Assembly: GCA_000697335.1 (NCBI GenBank)
Contig: JNEM01016640.1
Location: 1 to 19,501 of the forward strand
Direction of reading: 5' to 3'
From: Conidiobolus incongruus B7586
Taxonomy: Eukaryota; Entomophthoromycota; Entomophthoromycetes; Entomophthorales; Conidiobolaceae
Length of the DNA: 19,501 nt
The notes beneath the pieces are model-generated. The model had not been told where the DNA came from. It did no database searches and was given only the letters and a program-made list of their open reading frames with translations. Of the stretch, positions 9,181 through 19,501 are shown in pieces; position 1 is the first letter of the stretch, and each line of letters begins with the position of its first letter. A program made the position numbers and the translations under genes.

Positions 9181-10865
9181 ATAAATTGAATGAATAGAAT
9201 ATTAATTTATGAATTTTTTTTCCAAATTTTGATATATTTCAATTTATACTTATTCTTGACACTAAAGAGTATACTAAAATTTAAGGAATACCAGAAAATC
9301 AAATATTTTATCAAAAGTTCAAAAATATAATATTGAAATTTTTGTAAAGTACAATTTTGAAAATGATAAGTATGAAATTATTGAAAAGAGCTCGAACAAA
9401 TTGTGAAACCTTAGTTTATGATACTTCTTATCAATATTTATAGATTTTTGATATTTTAATTATCATAAAAAGTGAGGATTTAAGTAAATATTCATAAATG
9501 AATTATACCTAGCGAGATTAAATAATTTTATGAGATGAATTGGAATATAAAAGTAAAATATGATCAAATAGGATATCTTATAATTAAAATTTATTCAGTG
9601 ATGATATTACTATTAAAATGAGATATTATATTGAAGATATCAGTGTTATAATGATTAAACGTTCTAAACCCTTCATCTCTTTAAAAAAGATTAAAAATCT
9701 TAAATTGGTTTGAATTAGAAACTTTTTATAAAAGGGGAATATTATTAAATCATTAATAATATTTCTCATATTAATTTGTTCTTGAATTATAATTTTAATA
9801 TCGGATTTAAAATAAGGATAACAGTAGACAGAATGATAATAATATATACAACGCTGAATATTATAATATCAAAGGGACTATGTATATAACCTGATTTTGT
9901 GTTAAAATTATATTCTCACCAATATTCATGATTCATTAATAAATTGACAAAATATTGACACTTATTAATTTCATTATAGGACGTGTATATCTTTAAATTA
10001 ATTCGAGCTTTACTCTTTAATATTTTGAGCACTTTAACGATTGAACAATGTGACAAAGGTTTAATTACTGAAGATATCATAAATATTTTGAAATTTCAAT
10101 GCTTTCTGATAACAGATTATAAAATTTGGTTTGTAAATTGTCACTATAATATAAATCATAGGATGGTTTATTTAAAAACATTACATAAATTATAATGAAG
10201 TTTTCACTATAGTCTCATAATACCAGATAAATATTCGAATAATTTTCTTTTTAAAATATAAATTCATATTTCGTAAATACTATATTATCAATGTATTATC
10301 ACCAATTCTATCAAATCCAGAAATCCATTTCAGTTCCTAATTAATCAATTATGTCCAAAAACTTTCATTCACTTTCTGTATTGAACAATTCAAATGTTGA
10401 AATAATTGAAACTTATCATGAGATTATTGATAATATTTCATAATAAATATTTACTATATTTTATAGATTATTAACTCTAATTGGATATATTGAGCTACTA
10501 AGTCATTATAATACATTTTTGAAATGATACTATTTTAAAAATTAGTATTTTACTATGACTTTTTGCATAACTACAGTTGAATTATTTCAATATCACAATT
10601 TAAAATAAAGATTAAGTTAGAATTGTTGGTATTTTAAAAGAAGAATAAATAGGATTATAGTACAAAATTAACCAATATAATATGCCATTTCAAGTATGAA
10701 CTGTAATTAAAACCATTAATACAAATATGTTGTTATCAAAATAGAGATCTCCAATTTTATTATGTATTGTGAAATGAATTAGGAAATTGGGGAAAATTTA
10801 TTGAAAAAATGATATATGAATTTTTCTTGTATCAAAAAAAGTATAGTTTATATAATTTATACCTC
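9181..10865. other. AT-rich spacer downstream of the chitin synthase gene
   Basis: No supported gene. A 70-codon plus-strand frame at 9983-10195 starts at GTG, matches no family I know and is within chance for this composition. The right end (about 10700-10865) should hold the 3' untranslated region of the minus-strand chitin synthase gene. No clear terminator motif stands out. Confidence 0.55.
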
Positions 10866-13800
10866 TTACTGTTGTCCATTAATAACCAACCCTATCAAAT
10901 AATTGATATGATCTTTGCAAGATGAAAAATCTTGATTAAATACTTGTCCCAAATGATCTCTGATTTGTTTTCTTGTCAAATTTTGGAGTTCGTTATTGTG
11001 AATCACGTTACGAATTTCTTGGATTATCAAATCGTCCGAAATCTGACCAGGTTGTGGAAGGCGTGGAGACGTATTCGGATAGGCTAAATGCCCTTGGGAC
11101 GGTGTGATCAGATTCGAATTGGGGTAGTTATACGCGCGTTGGATGTTCAGGAAGGAGTCGTTGTCATGGAAATTGCCGGGAACTGGAAGTGCTTGGTGAC
11201 TGATATAGCTCTGTCTCACATCTGTAAAACTGCCAGCATCCATGTAAGGTTGTGGCATTCCCTGGACGGGTAGTGGCGACGCTGGTCCAGACATCATACC
11301 TTGAGCTGTTGGTGGACGATTTAAGAGCTGCTGGGCGCTAGAGTTGGGATAATTAGGATCGAAGCCGGGATTGTAGCCACCACTGGATAACATACTATTG
11401 CGTTGGTCGTAACTCACATTGTGAGTGCGTTGATAATCTTCCCAAGTCATAAGAGGGATTGAACTAGGGTCAAATGGCTCATCATCCTCTGTAATGATTT
11501 GTTTTTTGCCGTCTCCTACCACCACACGAGTATTACCCCAACTGAAATCGTCAAAGTGCCAGTACGAATAGATTGGAATGTAGAAATTGAACAGAGGGAT
11601 TGCTAGCATGTAGAATACCATCCATCCAATATGCTCCCACTTCTGTTTTATAATGAATACTAGCGCTTGTAGCACATAAATGGCTGCCATAACCAAAATC
11701 GAGTACAAATTAATAATTTGGAACTGAGTTGACCATGCCACAATAATGTAAACCATATAAATGACTGAGGCTGGTAAAATAATGGTACCGATCAAATCCA
11801 AAAACACGACGAATCGCATACTGAAGCAGCAGAATCCACACATATCCTTGAGGAACAATAGTTCAAACAAATTGTGAATGGTCGAATTAATCCAACGTCT
11901 GCGCTGGGATAGCAATACTTCGAACTTTTCAGGCACGACGGTCCTACAAGTTGCATCTGGTGTGAATTTCATCTTGTAGCCAGGGAAATTTTGCAGCATT
12001 AAGGTGGTGAGATAACGATCTTCACCCAAAGATAACAGATTCTTCTTATGTAAAGTGTCTACATGGTTTTCTGAGTACATTTTCAAAATATTGTTTGAAA
12101 TAATAAGTGGTGCACCCCTAACAGTACGAATGCGATACATTGAGAAACATCCTGGAAGACATGTGACTGAACCGAACAAGGATTCGAAACTCTTAGCCAA
12201 GTGGTGAGAGATGTAGTATTCATACACTTGCATCATAGTCGTTATGGATTGGTTCTCATTCACTAGGGTAGTTTCGCCGCATAGACCCATAATACTGGCA
12301 TCTCGAGTCATCACTGCAATCAGACGGCTGAGAGAGTCTGGTAACACTTCTGTATCAGCATCTACCATGAGGATATACTCGTATAGTTTGGGATCGATAC
12401 CGATCACATTCTTCAATTGATGATACATCTCCAGCTCAAGAGGACTCATTGGCGAATCGAAATGCACTCTGTTGAGGAATCTCATCAATACGATTTGTGA
12501 ATCTCTTTTACCACGATTACCAGGTCTACTAACCTCCTTGGGCGATCCGACTTTCACCACGACCAAATAAGGGACGGAATGGCCTTCGACTTCGTAGAGT
12601 CCGGAGTAGATCTTACCGTAGTTGAGTTGCTTGGAGCCTTCGCCAATACTCAAAAACGAATATGGTTCGGGATCTAGCTTTGGATCGACACCCAGTACAT
12701 TCAACACAATCTTGGGAGTTGGTAAGTCATTACCACTACCGATAATCATTCCATCAGCAATGACAAATATGAGCTTGTGACTGTCGCTATATTTCAACAA
12801 GGCCAACGACTCCAAAGTCCTTCTTACGGATTCTTCGCCCTCAGTATAACAAGGTACCTGAAGTATCACAAATTTATCATAATCCTGGGGATCTCTACGA
12901 CTACTGAGTTGCAAAGCACTAAAGAATTTGACCAATGTCACTGCTAAAATAATTCCTGTGAAAATGTTTAACAGGATATTGGTGACCATACACTTGGCGG
13001 TGTCTCTGGGATCCAAGTCGCCGATGTAGAATACGTTGTTGAGACATTTCATCACATTCTCCTTTTCATTGGGATCGCTAGGATTATACGAATTCCACAT
13101 GCTGGTCAAGTCAGCAGTTTTGATATTGGCATTATTGATAGAATTGAACATATTACCGACTACGCTCGGTAACCATGTGGAGTTGGCTGCCCCAGGTACA
13201 TTCGCGGTACTTTTGGCAACTGCAGTAGTAGTATAATTGATATAAAGTGATAAGTCGTATACCCGATTGTTAATGTAACCCCAACTTGCCCATCCTTTTT
13301 GTCTGTATTCGAGCAAATCCTTGGGATTATGGACTACACTTGCAACTTTGTAATTGTTCAAAGCTGGCAGTGCCACTTTATCGAACCATCTGGGATCATT
13401 CGACACTGGTGCACTCACTCCATTATTAACGACTGCATGGACGAAAGGGAATGGCACGAATTGGTTAGGATCCAAAGTATAGATCAAATTGGGATTCACA
13501 TCGAACCCGTGACAATAAGTCGCGTAAGGTAACGGAAATGCTGTAGAAATATCCTTACCTGCGTAATTTTCGATCATAGTCTCGACATCCACACCGTTAG
13601 GGTAGCCCTGAGACCCTTTGGCGTGACCTCTCATCGCCAATTTGCCGAGATCGTAAGCTACACCGTACATCCAAGTCTTAGCGTCCTGGGTACCTAGAGC
13701 TGTGCTTAATTCTTGCGGTGTGTATACTTTTTTGGGTGGGCACAGGATTAGGCCGAGACCAATATTGAGGAATAGAATTATTACCCATGACCAGAAAATG

Positions 13801-16586
13801 AGTGTACAGATGGCAACTTTTTCTCTCCATGCCATCTGAATATCAGGACGTTTTTTGCCACATCTGGCAATACAACATGTTGGAATCCACCAAGTCATCA
13901 ACCATGTAATACGAATCCAAGACTTGCGAGCGAATGTCAATGGTGCAGTCTCAACCTGCTCCTTATGTTGAGTAGGTTTCGTTGGTGACGGCGTCATATC
14001 CTTCATTACAATATCTTTATCATCGTCGTCAATCTTCACCACTTTTTCAAGCGGAGAAGGAGCCGTACCTAACTTTGGACTATCTACTACGTAATCGTCA
14101 ATATTGTCCCCAAAATGGCCATACCCCCTAGGAGCTCCGACGTGATGCGACATTGGTCGATCTAGACCGAAGGCACTTGCATTGGGATCAAAAGAACCTC
14201 GTCCTGTACCCCCTGCCATGATGCTGCCTCTAAATCTGGGATCTGAGGGTCCGTACCCGGAAAATATGGATTCGTTATCTTCGTTGTTGGCAAATCCCAA
14301 ATACATCGATTCGTTGCCATTTGCCTTATCTTCTCGGATGGCGGCTCTCAAAGAGTCTTCCAGATCTTTCCACTTGTGGGTACTCAAGAACACTTTGGAA
14401 TTTCCTAAAACGTAGTCACTGCCGGATGTCCATCCCCCAATCGTGGCGAATGCGTCCACCTGGGATTTGGGATCCTTGCTGGAGTCGAGACCCACGGAGC
14501 GTGTGACGGGTTGGTAGCGTTCCAGGTACTCGCCAAATGTAAATGAAATAGTCAAGTCTAACGATAGATTGTTAGCGAGTGCGGGCAATTGCAACGCTTC
14601 CACCTGGTTTCGAATCGCACCTTGGTCCAATCTACCTTTCGTATCATTGCCGAAGGGATTAATATGGAATATGGGCCAAACCTTCGTCGCACTTAGAGAA
14701 TTCAAAATATCGTCGATTGTATTGTTCACCAATCCAAGATTGGTATTGTCCAAATCCTCAGAAAGTTTCGTGTCGGGCTTCTTTGCATGCTTCCTGCTTG
14801 GCTGTCGCAATGGCCGGATGGACTGTTGCGCAGAATTCAGGAATAGTTTAGTGCTGGGGTAGACGTTACCGACAGCTTCTGGTGAGAATAGTTCTACGAG
14901 GAAAGCGTTGGCACTGTGACTGGTGCCGTCATCATCAAGTTGAAACAGTTGGATTAATTCGGGACTAGGGCATTGCAAATTCTCCGAGATGAAACCTTGG
15001 ATGGAGTATTCGACTCTAGAGTTGTAGTGTTGAATGGTGAATGCGTTGGACGCTGGGTTCGTGGCTATATAGTTGGGATTGGGGCCGAAGGATTGATTGA
15101 GAGATGTCAACAATTTGGTGTCGGATCTGCGCTGACTCGACTTGATACTCTGTTGATTGATAATGTGAACCATACCGAAACTGTCAGGATGTCCCACAAG
15201 CAGGTCGTTGGCATTCGGGAATTGGGTAATTAAATGATCCGGAAGTTGAAGACCATCCATTATTAACTCATGTCTGAATCCCTTATCATTGCTAAGCATC
15301 ATATCCAAAGTAAAGTAGTGAATTCTTTCATTCACGAAGTTTTGCACAAATTCAGAATATCCGGAGCTACCACTACTGAAATTAGATTGGGGCACCTGTT
15401 CAAGGAGTGATACGTAATTGACACAATTCTCCTCATTACAAAACTTTGTATTGATGGATTCGACCACCCAAAAGAATAACAGTGAGTACAGCGCGGCGGC
15501 CAATTGGTCCCTCTGGCGCTGGCAGCCTTCTTCATCCAGTAAAACTGAGCACAGTTCCCGACCCACGAATTGCGAGCATGATGTCAAACTTTGCTCCAAA
15601 CGACTCTGCTCCAGCCCTAGAAGTTCTGCAACCAAATCCAACTGATCGGAATTGGACACTTTATAAATCTCGTCACTGGTGCTAGCACTTGCCTGACGGT
15701 GAAATTCTAAACACCCCAACTGTAAAATTGCTACCAATACTTGGACTATTTTCGTTCTAACTTTTAGTTTAAATCCTAAATTTTTCAAATTATCTAAAAA
15801 TTCTTGAAAATTTTGATTATTTCCGTGTGATGTGGATTGTAAATAGGGAAATAATGTATTGTGAAGTTGGTACCTTTCCCTCTCTTCAGGGCTCAAACCC
15901 TCAACAATCATGTACAATAAATTAAAGTTGCGTTGGAATTGAGGACGTTTATAAAGGTATTGAGTATCTAAATAGTATATTAAACTTTTGACTCCCACTA
16001 GTCGTCCCCTGCCGCTGAACTGCAACTCTTGGTACAGACCATACTTAGCATTTTGAGTATTTAAATTATCCGTATAAGTTCCAAAAGCTTGCAATGTATA
16101 ATGAATTTGTAAGATCTGATCTTGCATTTTACTAGGTTTTTTAGGATTTTGACCCAGTCTAGAAAGTTGACTCAAACTTTGAATATAGTTAAAACTTTTA
16201 CCAGAGTTTCGGTCACCACTGATACAAATTAGTATATTGTTAATAAAATTTTTGGAGAATGTGACTTACATGAATATTAGGGACTGATCTAATCCCAATC
16301 GCCTTAGGGAAAAATAACTCATTGTGGTGATCCCAAAAATGTGAGGTGGTAACTCTCTAAGATTAGAATCCATGCTCTTGTACCCCACTTCCGCGTACTG
16401 ATTGCCTAGTTCGTTCAATAGCTGTTGGTTCACATTCTGGCTCGATGGTTTAAAGTGCACTAGGCCAGAAGCGCCGAGATTCAGGTAAGGTTGGTTTAAT
16501 TGCTGGAGTTGACTTGAGATTGTAGAATTGTCGATTGGATGTAGTAGAGTTAAGTCTAACTCTTCGTGAGAATATGCAGAAGTCAT
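10866..16586 (-). CDS. Class V-like chitin synthase with myosin-like domain
   Basis: Two exons (16270-16586 and 10866-16218) join to 1889 residues. The enzyme polymerises UDP-GlcNAc into chitin at the plasma membrane. Residues 1 to ~735 are myosin-motor-like, with P-loop GDRNSGKS (107-114). An acidic, Gly/Pro-rich linker follows. Membrane segments lie near 874-892 and 907-931 around RPDIQMAWREK. A cytochrome b5-like region follows (~935-1160), then a membrane segment at ~1180-1202. The glycosyltransferase family 2 core has QVPCYTEGEES (1226-1236), VDADTEV with DAD at 1392-1394, LPGC (1460-1463), the catalytic-type GEDR (1504-1507) and QRRRW (1544-1548). Three membrane segments (1575-1600, 1606-1629, 1636-1658) and WGNTR (1666-1670) follow. 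DEK_C spans ~1834-1888. Length and order match fungal class V enzymes such as Aspergillus CsmA. The ATG at 16586 is chosen because a stop lies in frame just upstream and the N-terminus aligns with the family. Confidence 0.95.
10869..11033 (-). other. DEK_C domain of the chitin synthase
   Basis: The last ~55 residues show the DEK_C pattern: an amphipathic helix (IIQEIRNVIHNN), the LTRKQIRDHL signature, then a helix beginning FSSCKDHINYLI. DEK_C is a small helical module at the C-terminus of class V-type chitin synthases and of the nuclear protein DEK. Its role in chitin synthases is not well established. The domain is complete, so the stop at 10866 is the true end. Confidence 0.85.
16219..16269 (-). 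other. Intron of the chitin synthase gene (51 nt)
   Basis: On the minus strand the donor is GTAAGT (16269-16264), the branch-site-like TACTAAT lies at 16234-16228 and the acceptor CAG at 16221-16219. Removing it joins ...DQSLIF to GDRNSGKS through a split codon (AT/T, Ile106) and keeps the frame, restoring the P-loop. Unspliced, exon 1 reads one more codon to a TAA, and exon 2 has no ATG near its start. The signals are close to the fungal consensus. Confidence 0.92.
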
Positions 16587-16817
16587 TGTAAATTATCAAT
16601 TTATGATAGAATTGATAGATTTCTTAATGACTTAAATTGAATATTAATTTATTCTTAATTTTTAGTTAATTTTATAAATATTTTTTTAAATATTAAAAAT
16701 ATATAATTTATATAATAAGTATATAACTTTACAATAGTAATAAAAAAAGATAGGTAACAAGAATCACCTATAAATTATTAAATAAATTTTTCAAAAATTC
16801 GCTTAATTCAATCAAGC
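16587..16817 (-). other. Proximal promoter and leader region of chitin synthase
   Basis: AT-rich segment directly upstream of the start codon. It must contain the leader and core promoter if the gene is transcribed from here. No TATA box can be singled out in such AT-rich sequence. An in-frame TAA lies within ten bases upstream of the ATG, which supports the start. Confidence 0.45.
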
Positions 16818-16874
16818 TAGGGGTTTATAAATGAATTGGAATAAACCCCTAATAACAAGTAACTAGCGACCCCT
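16818..16874. promoter_or_regulatory. Palindrome of AGGGG/CCCCT boxes upstream of chitin synthase
   Basis: TAGGGGTTTAT (16818-16828) and ATAAACCCCTA (16841-16851) are perfect reverse complements, 11 bp each, around a 12-nt loop. A further CCCCT lies at 16870-16874. They sit about 230-290 bp upstream of the chitin synthase ATG in otherwise AT-rich DNA. AGGGG/CCCCT is the core of the stress response element bound by Msn2/4-type zinc-finger factors in budding yeast. Whether this organism uses that element is unknown. The palindrome is certain; a role as operator or as an RNA hairpin in a long leader is inference. Confidence 0.4.
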
Positions 16875-17344
16875 TGAATTTCATCTTAAAATCTACGCTG
16901 TCACTTTATGAATAGTGATACTTAATGGAACTCCCTAATTAGGTATAGTTTGGCTAAAAATGTAAATAATTGAATTGAAATCAATAATAAAATTGTACAG
17001 TCTAATTTTAGATAATAAGGAATGATTTATTTGAAACAAATTAACTATTTTTAATATGAAATTGATGGTTAATTTTAATTTCCGTGATGTTTGATCATAT
17101 CTCATTTAACTGAGTTGATTTCAATATAATTGCAAAATCAATTAATTGCCAAGATTATTTATCATCATGACTTATAATAATTTGAGTGAGACTGAATTAA
17201 ATAACAATTGATTGGTGTAAAGTTACCAAAATTGATGAAAATTTTTACGATTTCGATTTCTCAACAATAGTCTATATTCAACCGGATTGTTTTATATTTC
17301 TTTGGAACAGATTGAAATGAATAAAGTACATTATGATATCATCA

Positions 17345-17391
17345 TGATGAAATATTGATAGATTATATATATCAATAGATGTACTTCATCA
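17345..17391. repeat. Imperfect inverted repeat with two-part arms
   Basis: TGATGAA (17345-17351) plus TATTGATA (17353-17360) are matched in reverse by TATCAATA (17370-17377) and TTCATCA (17385-17391), with a 9-nt loop and an asymmetric bulge. It lies in non-coding DNA upstream of the chitin synthase gene. Function unknown. Confidence 0.5.
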
Positions 17392-18368
17392 GACGTAATA
17401 CATGAGGGCTATTGAAACTAAAATTCTCAATTAAGTGTAGATATTTTTGTTCTATTTTGAATTTGTGTTTTTGAAATGATGGTTTTAAGGATTCTGGAAC
17501 ACATATGCTTGGAATTAATAGCTACTAGATCTGAATTCGGTATATTTGAATTATTATGGATAGTACCAAGAAATTGATATTCATGTTAATGTTTTTCTCA
17601 TTATCAGAATTGTTTACAATTATATTTAAAATATCAACGGTTGGGCTTTTATATTTGATAAATTATTTGATTGATATATGCTCGTAAAATTTTCCTTTTA
17701 TATGAATTACTAGGAAAATATAAAATAACCTAATATAACATTTATAATGATGATTTAATTGTTAATAAAATAGACTTCATCATTTTATTGATTGAATTAT
17801 AATTCAAGCAATACTAATTATGCTATAATGATTTGTAATTATTATTAATGTATCGATCACTACTCTAACTGATCAATACACTATAAAAGTTCTCTCCATT
17901 CAATATAACATTGAGAATGTATGGACTATTTTGATTATGCCAAATGTTATAATTAATTTCAAAAATTAGGGAATTTTTGACTAATTAAACAATTGTTTAT
18001 ATTATGGTTAGTTCACCATCTATTCAGTTTCAGATTCAAATGTCGGTAAAATCTTGATTACAAAATTGATTTTCAATTAAAATTGTTTCAAGTTTCTTGT
18101 TAATAATTTGGAATTTCGACTGATTAATTGATTATTTGATTATTTGATTATTTGTCTGTATTATCAAACCGCTAAATTACAAGATTTTAATGAGATTTAT
18201 AATTTGATTCAGTTTTTTAATGAAATGGGAACGAGATGATTTTAACTATTAATAAATTTCAAGTATAATTTTTCCGAGTTATACAAATTATTTTACATCA
18301 ATAAAAATTACTTCACTATATTTTGGGATTATTTCTCTTGTTCAACAACTACTGCTATGTATTCTTGT

Positions 18369-18412
18369 AAGATATTAATTCCAAAGTTGGAAATTAATTT
18401 ACATAATATCTT
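18369..18412. repeat. Imperfect inverted repeat
   Basis: AAGATATTAATTCC (18369-18382) is answered by GGAAATTAATTTACATAATATCTT (18389-18412), pairing at both ends with a bulge between. It could be a stem-loop or the remains of a small element with inverted ends. The surrounding AT-richness raises the chance of coincidence. Confidence 0.45.
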
Positions 18413-18705
18413 TAATACACTACAATCATTTTAATAATTACACTCAATTAAAATATAACCATAATAATTTTAAGGTATTAAAATGAATAAATTTTAAATT
18501 ACTTCATACAAGAGTTAATATATTTTATATATTTTTCCATCATTGTATAAACAATATTTTTATTTTTTTATTTATTATATATAAATTAATTTTTAAATAC
18601 AAATTTTTTTATATTATGAATTTTCTATTACTATTTCTATAATTAACTATATTAATTGAATCAATTTGTAAATATAAGAAATTTAAGTTAATATGAAAAT
18701 TCCAG

Positions 18706-18728
18706 AAATTCTAATCAAATTAGAATTT
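18706..18728. repeat. Perfect 10-bp inverted repeat, 3-nt loop
   Basis: AAATTCTAAT and ATTAGAATTT are exact reverse complements separated by CAA. The position is intergenic and no gene end is near enough to assign it as a terminator. Function unknown. Confidence 0.55.
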
Positions 18729-19501
18729 AAATTATTTAAGAATATAATCATTTAGAGACTAACTTGAATAAAATGTCTTTGGTTGAAAATTGAAATTTCA
18801 TTTTATAATTCAAGTAATAAAAGGTTATATTATATGTTATTTCAATGTTTTTATCAATAAATGATGCATAATATATTTAAAATTAATGTATATAATGCAA
18901 TATATATTTTGTCAATAGTTTATTTTAATTTAAGAAATTTAAACAAATATTATTTAATATATACTCTATTAAAATTAATATATTATCAGGATAATATCTT
19001 AAAAACCCTATTAAAAATATAATTATATTTAAAAATCATTTTAAATATTTAATTTAAAAATTCACTTTTTTTTAATCTTATTATAATAATTCTATAATAT
19101 TAGTATAGAAATTAAATCTTAGCAGAGTTTCTAAATTAATATTAAAAAAAAATAAAAATATACTACTTATAAATATTAATATAAAATATCCAATTAATTT
19201 TCTATTCTATTATTATGATTGCTTATCATATATTTTCTAATTTTTTAATATTTAGAAAATAATTCAATAATAAAGACTGAAATTTAATAATTTATATATT
19301 ATTATTCTTATATTTAAAAAAAAAGAAAATTTTAATATTTGATTTTGCAATTTTATTATTAATTTTAAATAATAAAATATAAACAAGATAAATAAAAAGA
19401 TATAGTTCTAAATTATATATATATACACTAATCTACAAAAATGAGTTATAAAATCAAAAACACTTATATTTTTACTAATAACTTAATTAATATTTAATAA
19501 A

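Larger units (their letters stand above)
16900..19501. other. AT-rich intergenic DNA with scattered hairpins, no gene seen
   Basis: No open frame, tRNA or rRNA could be supported. Three copies of the 8-mer GATTATTT occur in tandem at 18130-18153. Several inverted repeats (listed separately) lie here. From about 18480 to the end the sequence becomes as AT-rich as the first 2.3 kb. Confidence 0.6.

Noticed and set aside
9983-10195. A 70-codon plus-strand frame
   Set aside because: GTG start, no family resemblance, and of a length expected a few times by chance in a window of this size and composition.
10866-10874. A splice-donor-like CAGTAAGA at the stop codon of the chitin synthase, hinting at a further exon
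   Set aside because: The DEK_C domain is already complete at this point and no coding-like sequence follows downstream.
15332-15685. Several overlapping frames of 60-90 codons on both strands within the chitin synthase gene
   Set aside because: They are shadows of the long, GC-richer coding sequence. The real frame is fixed by conserved motifs along its whole length.
16173-16175. A TTG start for the long chitin synthase frame without exon 1
   Set aside because: The spliced model with consensus signals restores the P-loop and a family-like N-terminus starting from an ATG.

Overview
The window looks like nuclear DNA of an AT-rich fungus. The main evidence is a large minus-strand gene for a division 2 (class V-like) chitin synthase: an N-terminal myosin-motor-like domain, a cytochrome b5-like region, a family 2 glycosyltransferase core with every signature motif, and a C-terminal DEK_C domain. 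Its one intron is short (51 nt) with textbook fungal signals (GTAAGT donor, TACTAAT branch site, CAG acceptor). The spacers are extremely A+T-rich and gene-poor, most of all in the first ~2.3 kb and last ~1 kb, while the chitin synthase coding sequence is clearly more GC-rich. This would suit an early-diverging (zygomycete-grade) AT-rich lineage, but the species cannot be named from the sequence.

Layout. 1-2340: AT-rich, no gene seen. 2341-2710: an isolated higher-complexity island of unknown nature. 2880-3540: a possible relic of a minus-strand gene. 3978-4311: a probable solo LTR in plus orientation, with TG...CA ends, a TATA-like box, AATAAA and a short target-site duplication. 4682-5545 (minus): an intact gene for a secreted Thr/Pro/Tyr-rich repeat protein with 11 PDYP repeats and an Asp/Arg/Tyr tail. 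7158-7811 (minus): a broken tandem paralogue of that gene, built on a different repeat (TTTNAYP). About 8930-9180: a small island of uncertain origin. 10866-16586 (minus): the two-exon chitin synthase gene, 1889 aa. 16818-16874: an 11-bp-arm palindrome of AGGGG/CCCCT boxes upstream of it. 16900-19501: AT-rich, with only a few hairpins.

Working together. The chitin synthase builds cell-wall chitin at the plasma membrane. The repeat protein has the make-up of a secreted, O-glycosylated wall or surface protein. A shared cell-surface theme is therefore plausible, but nothing in the sequence links their regulation; they lie about 5.3 kb apart with a pseudogene between them. The most interesting features are the fast-changing repeat-protein pair, the chitin synthase motor that keeps its P-loop but has degenerate switch motifs, and the palindromic boxes in its promoter region.
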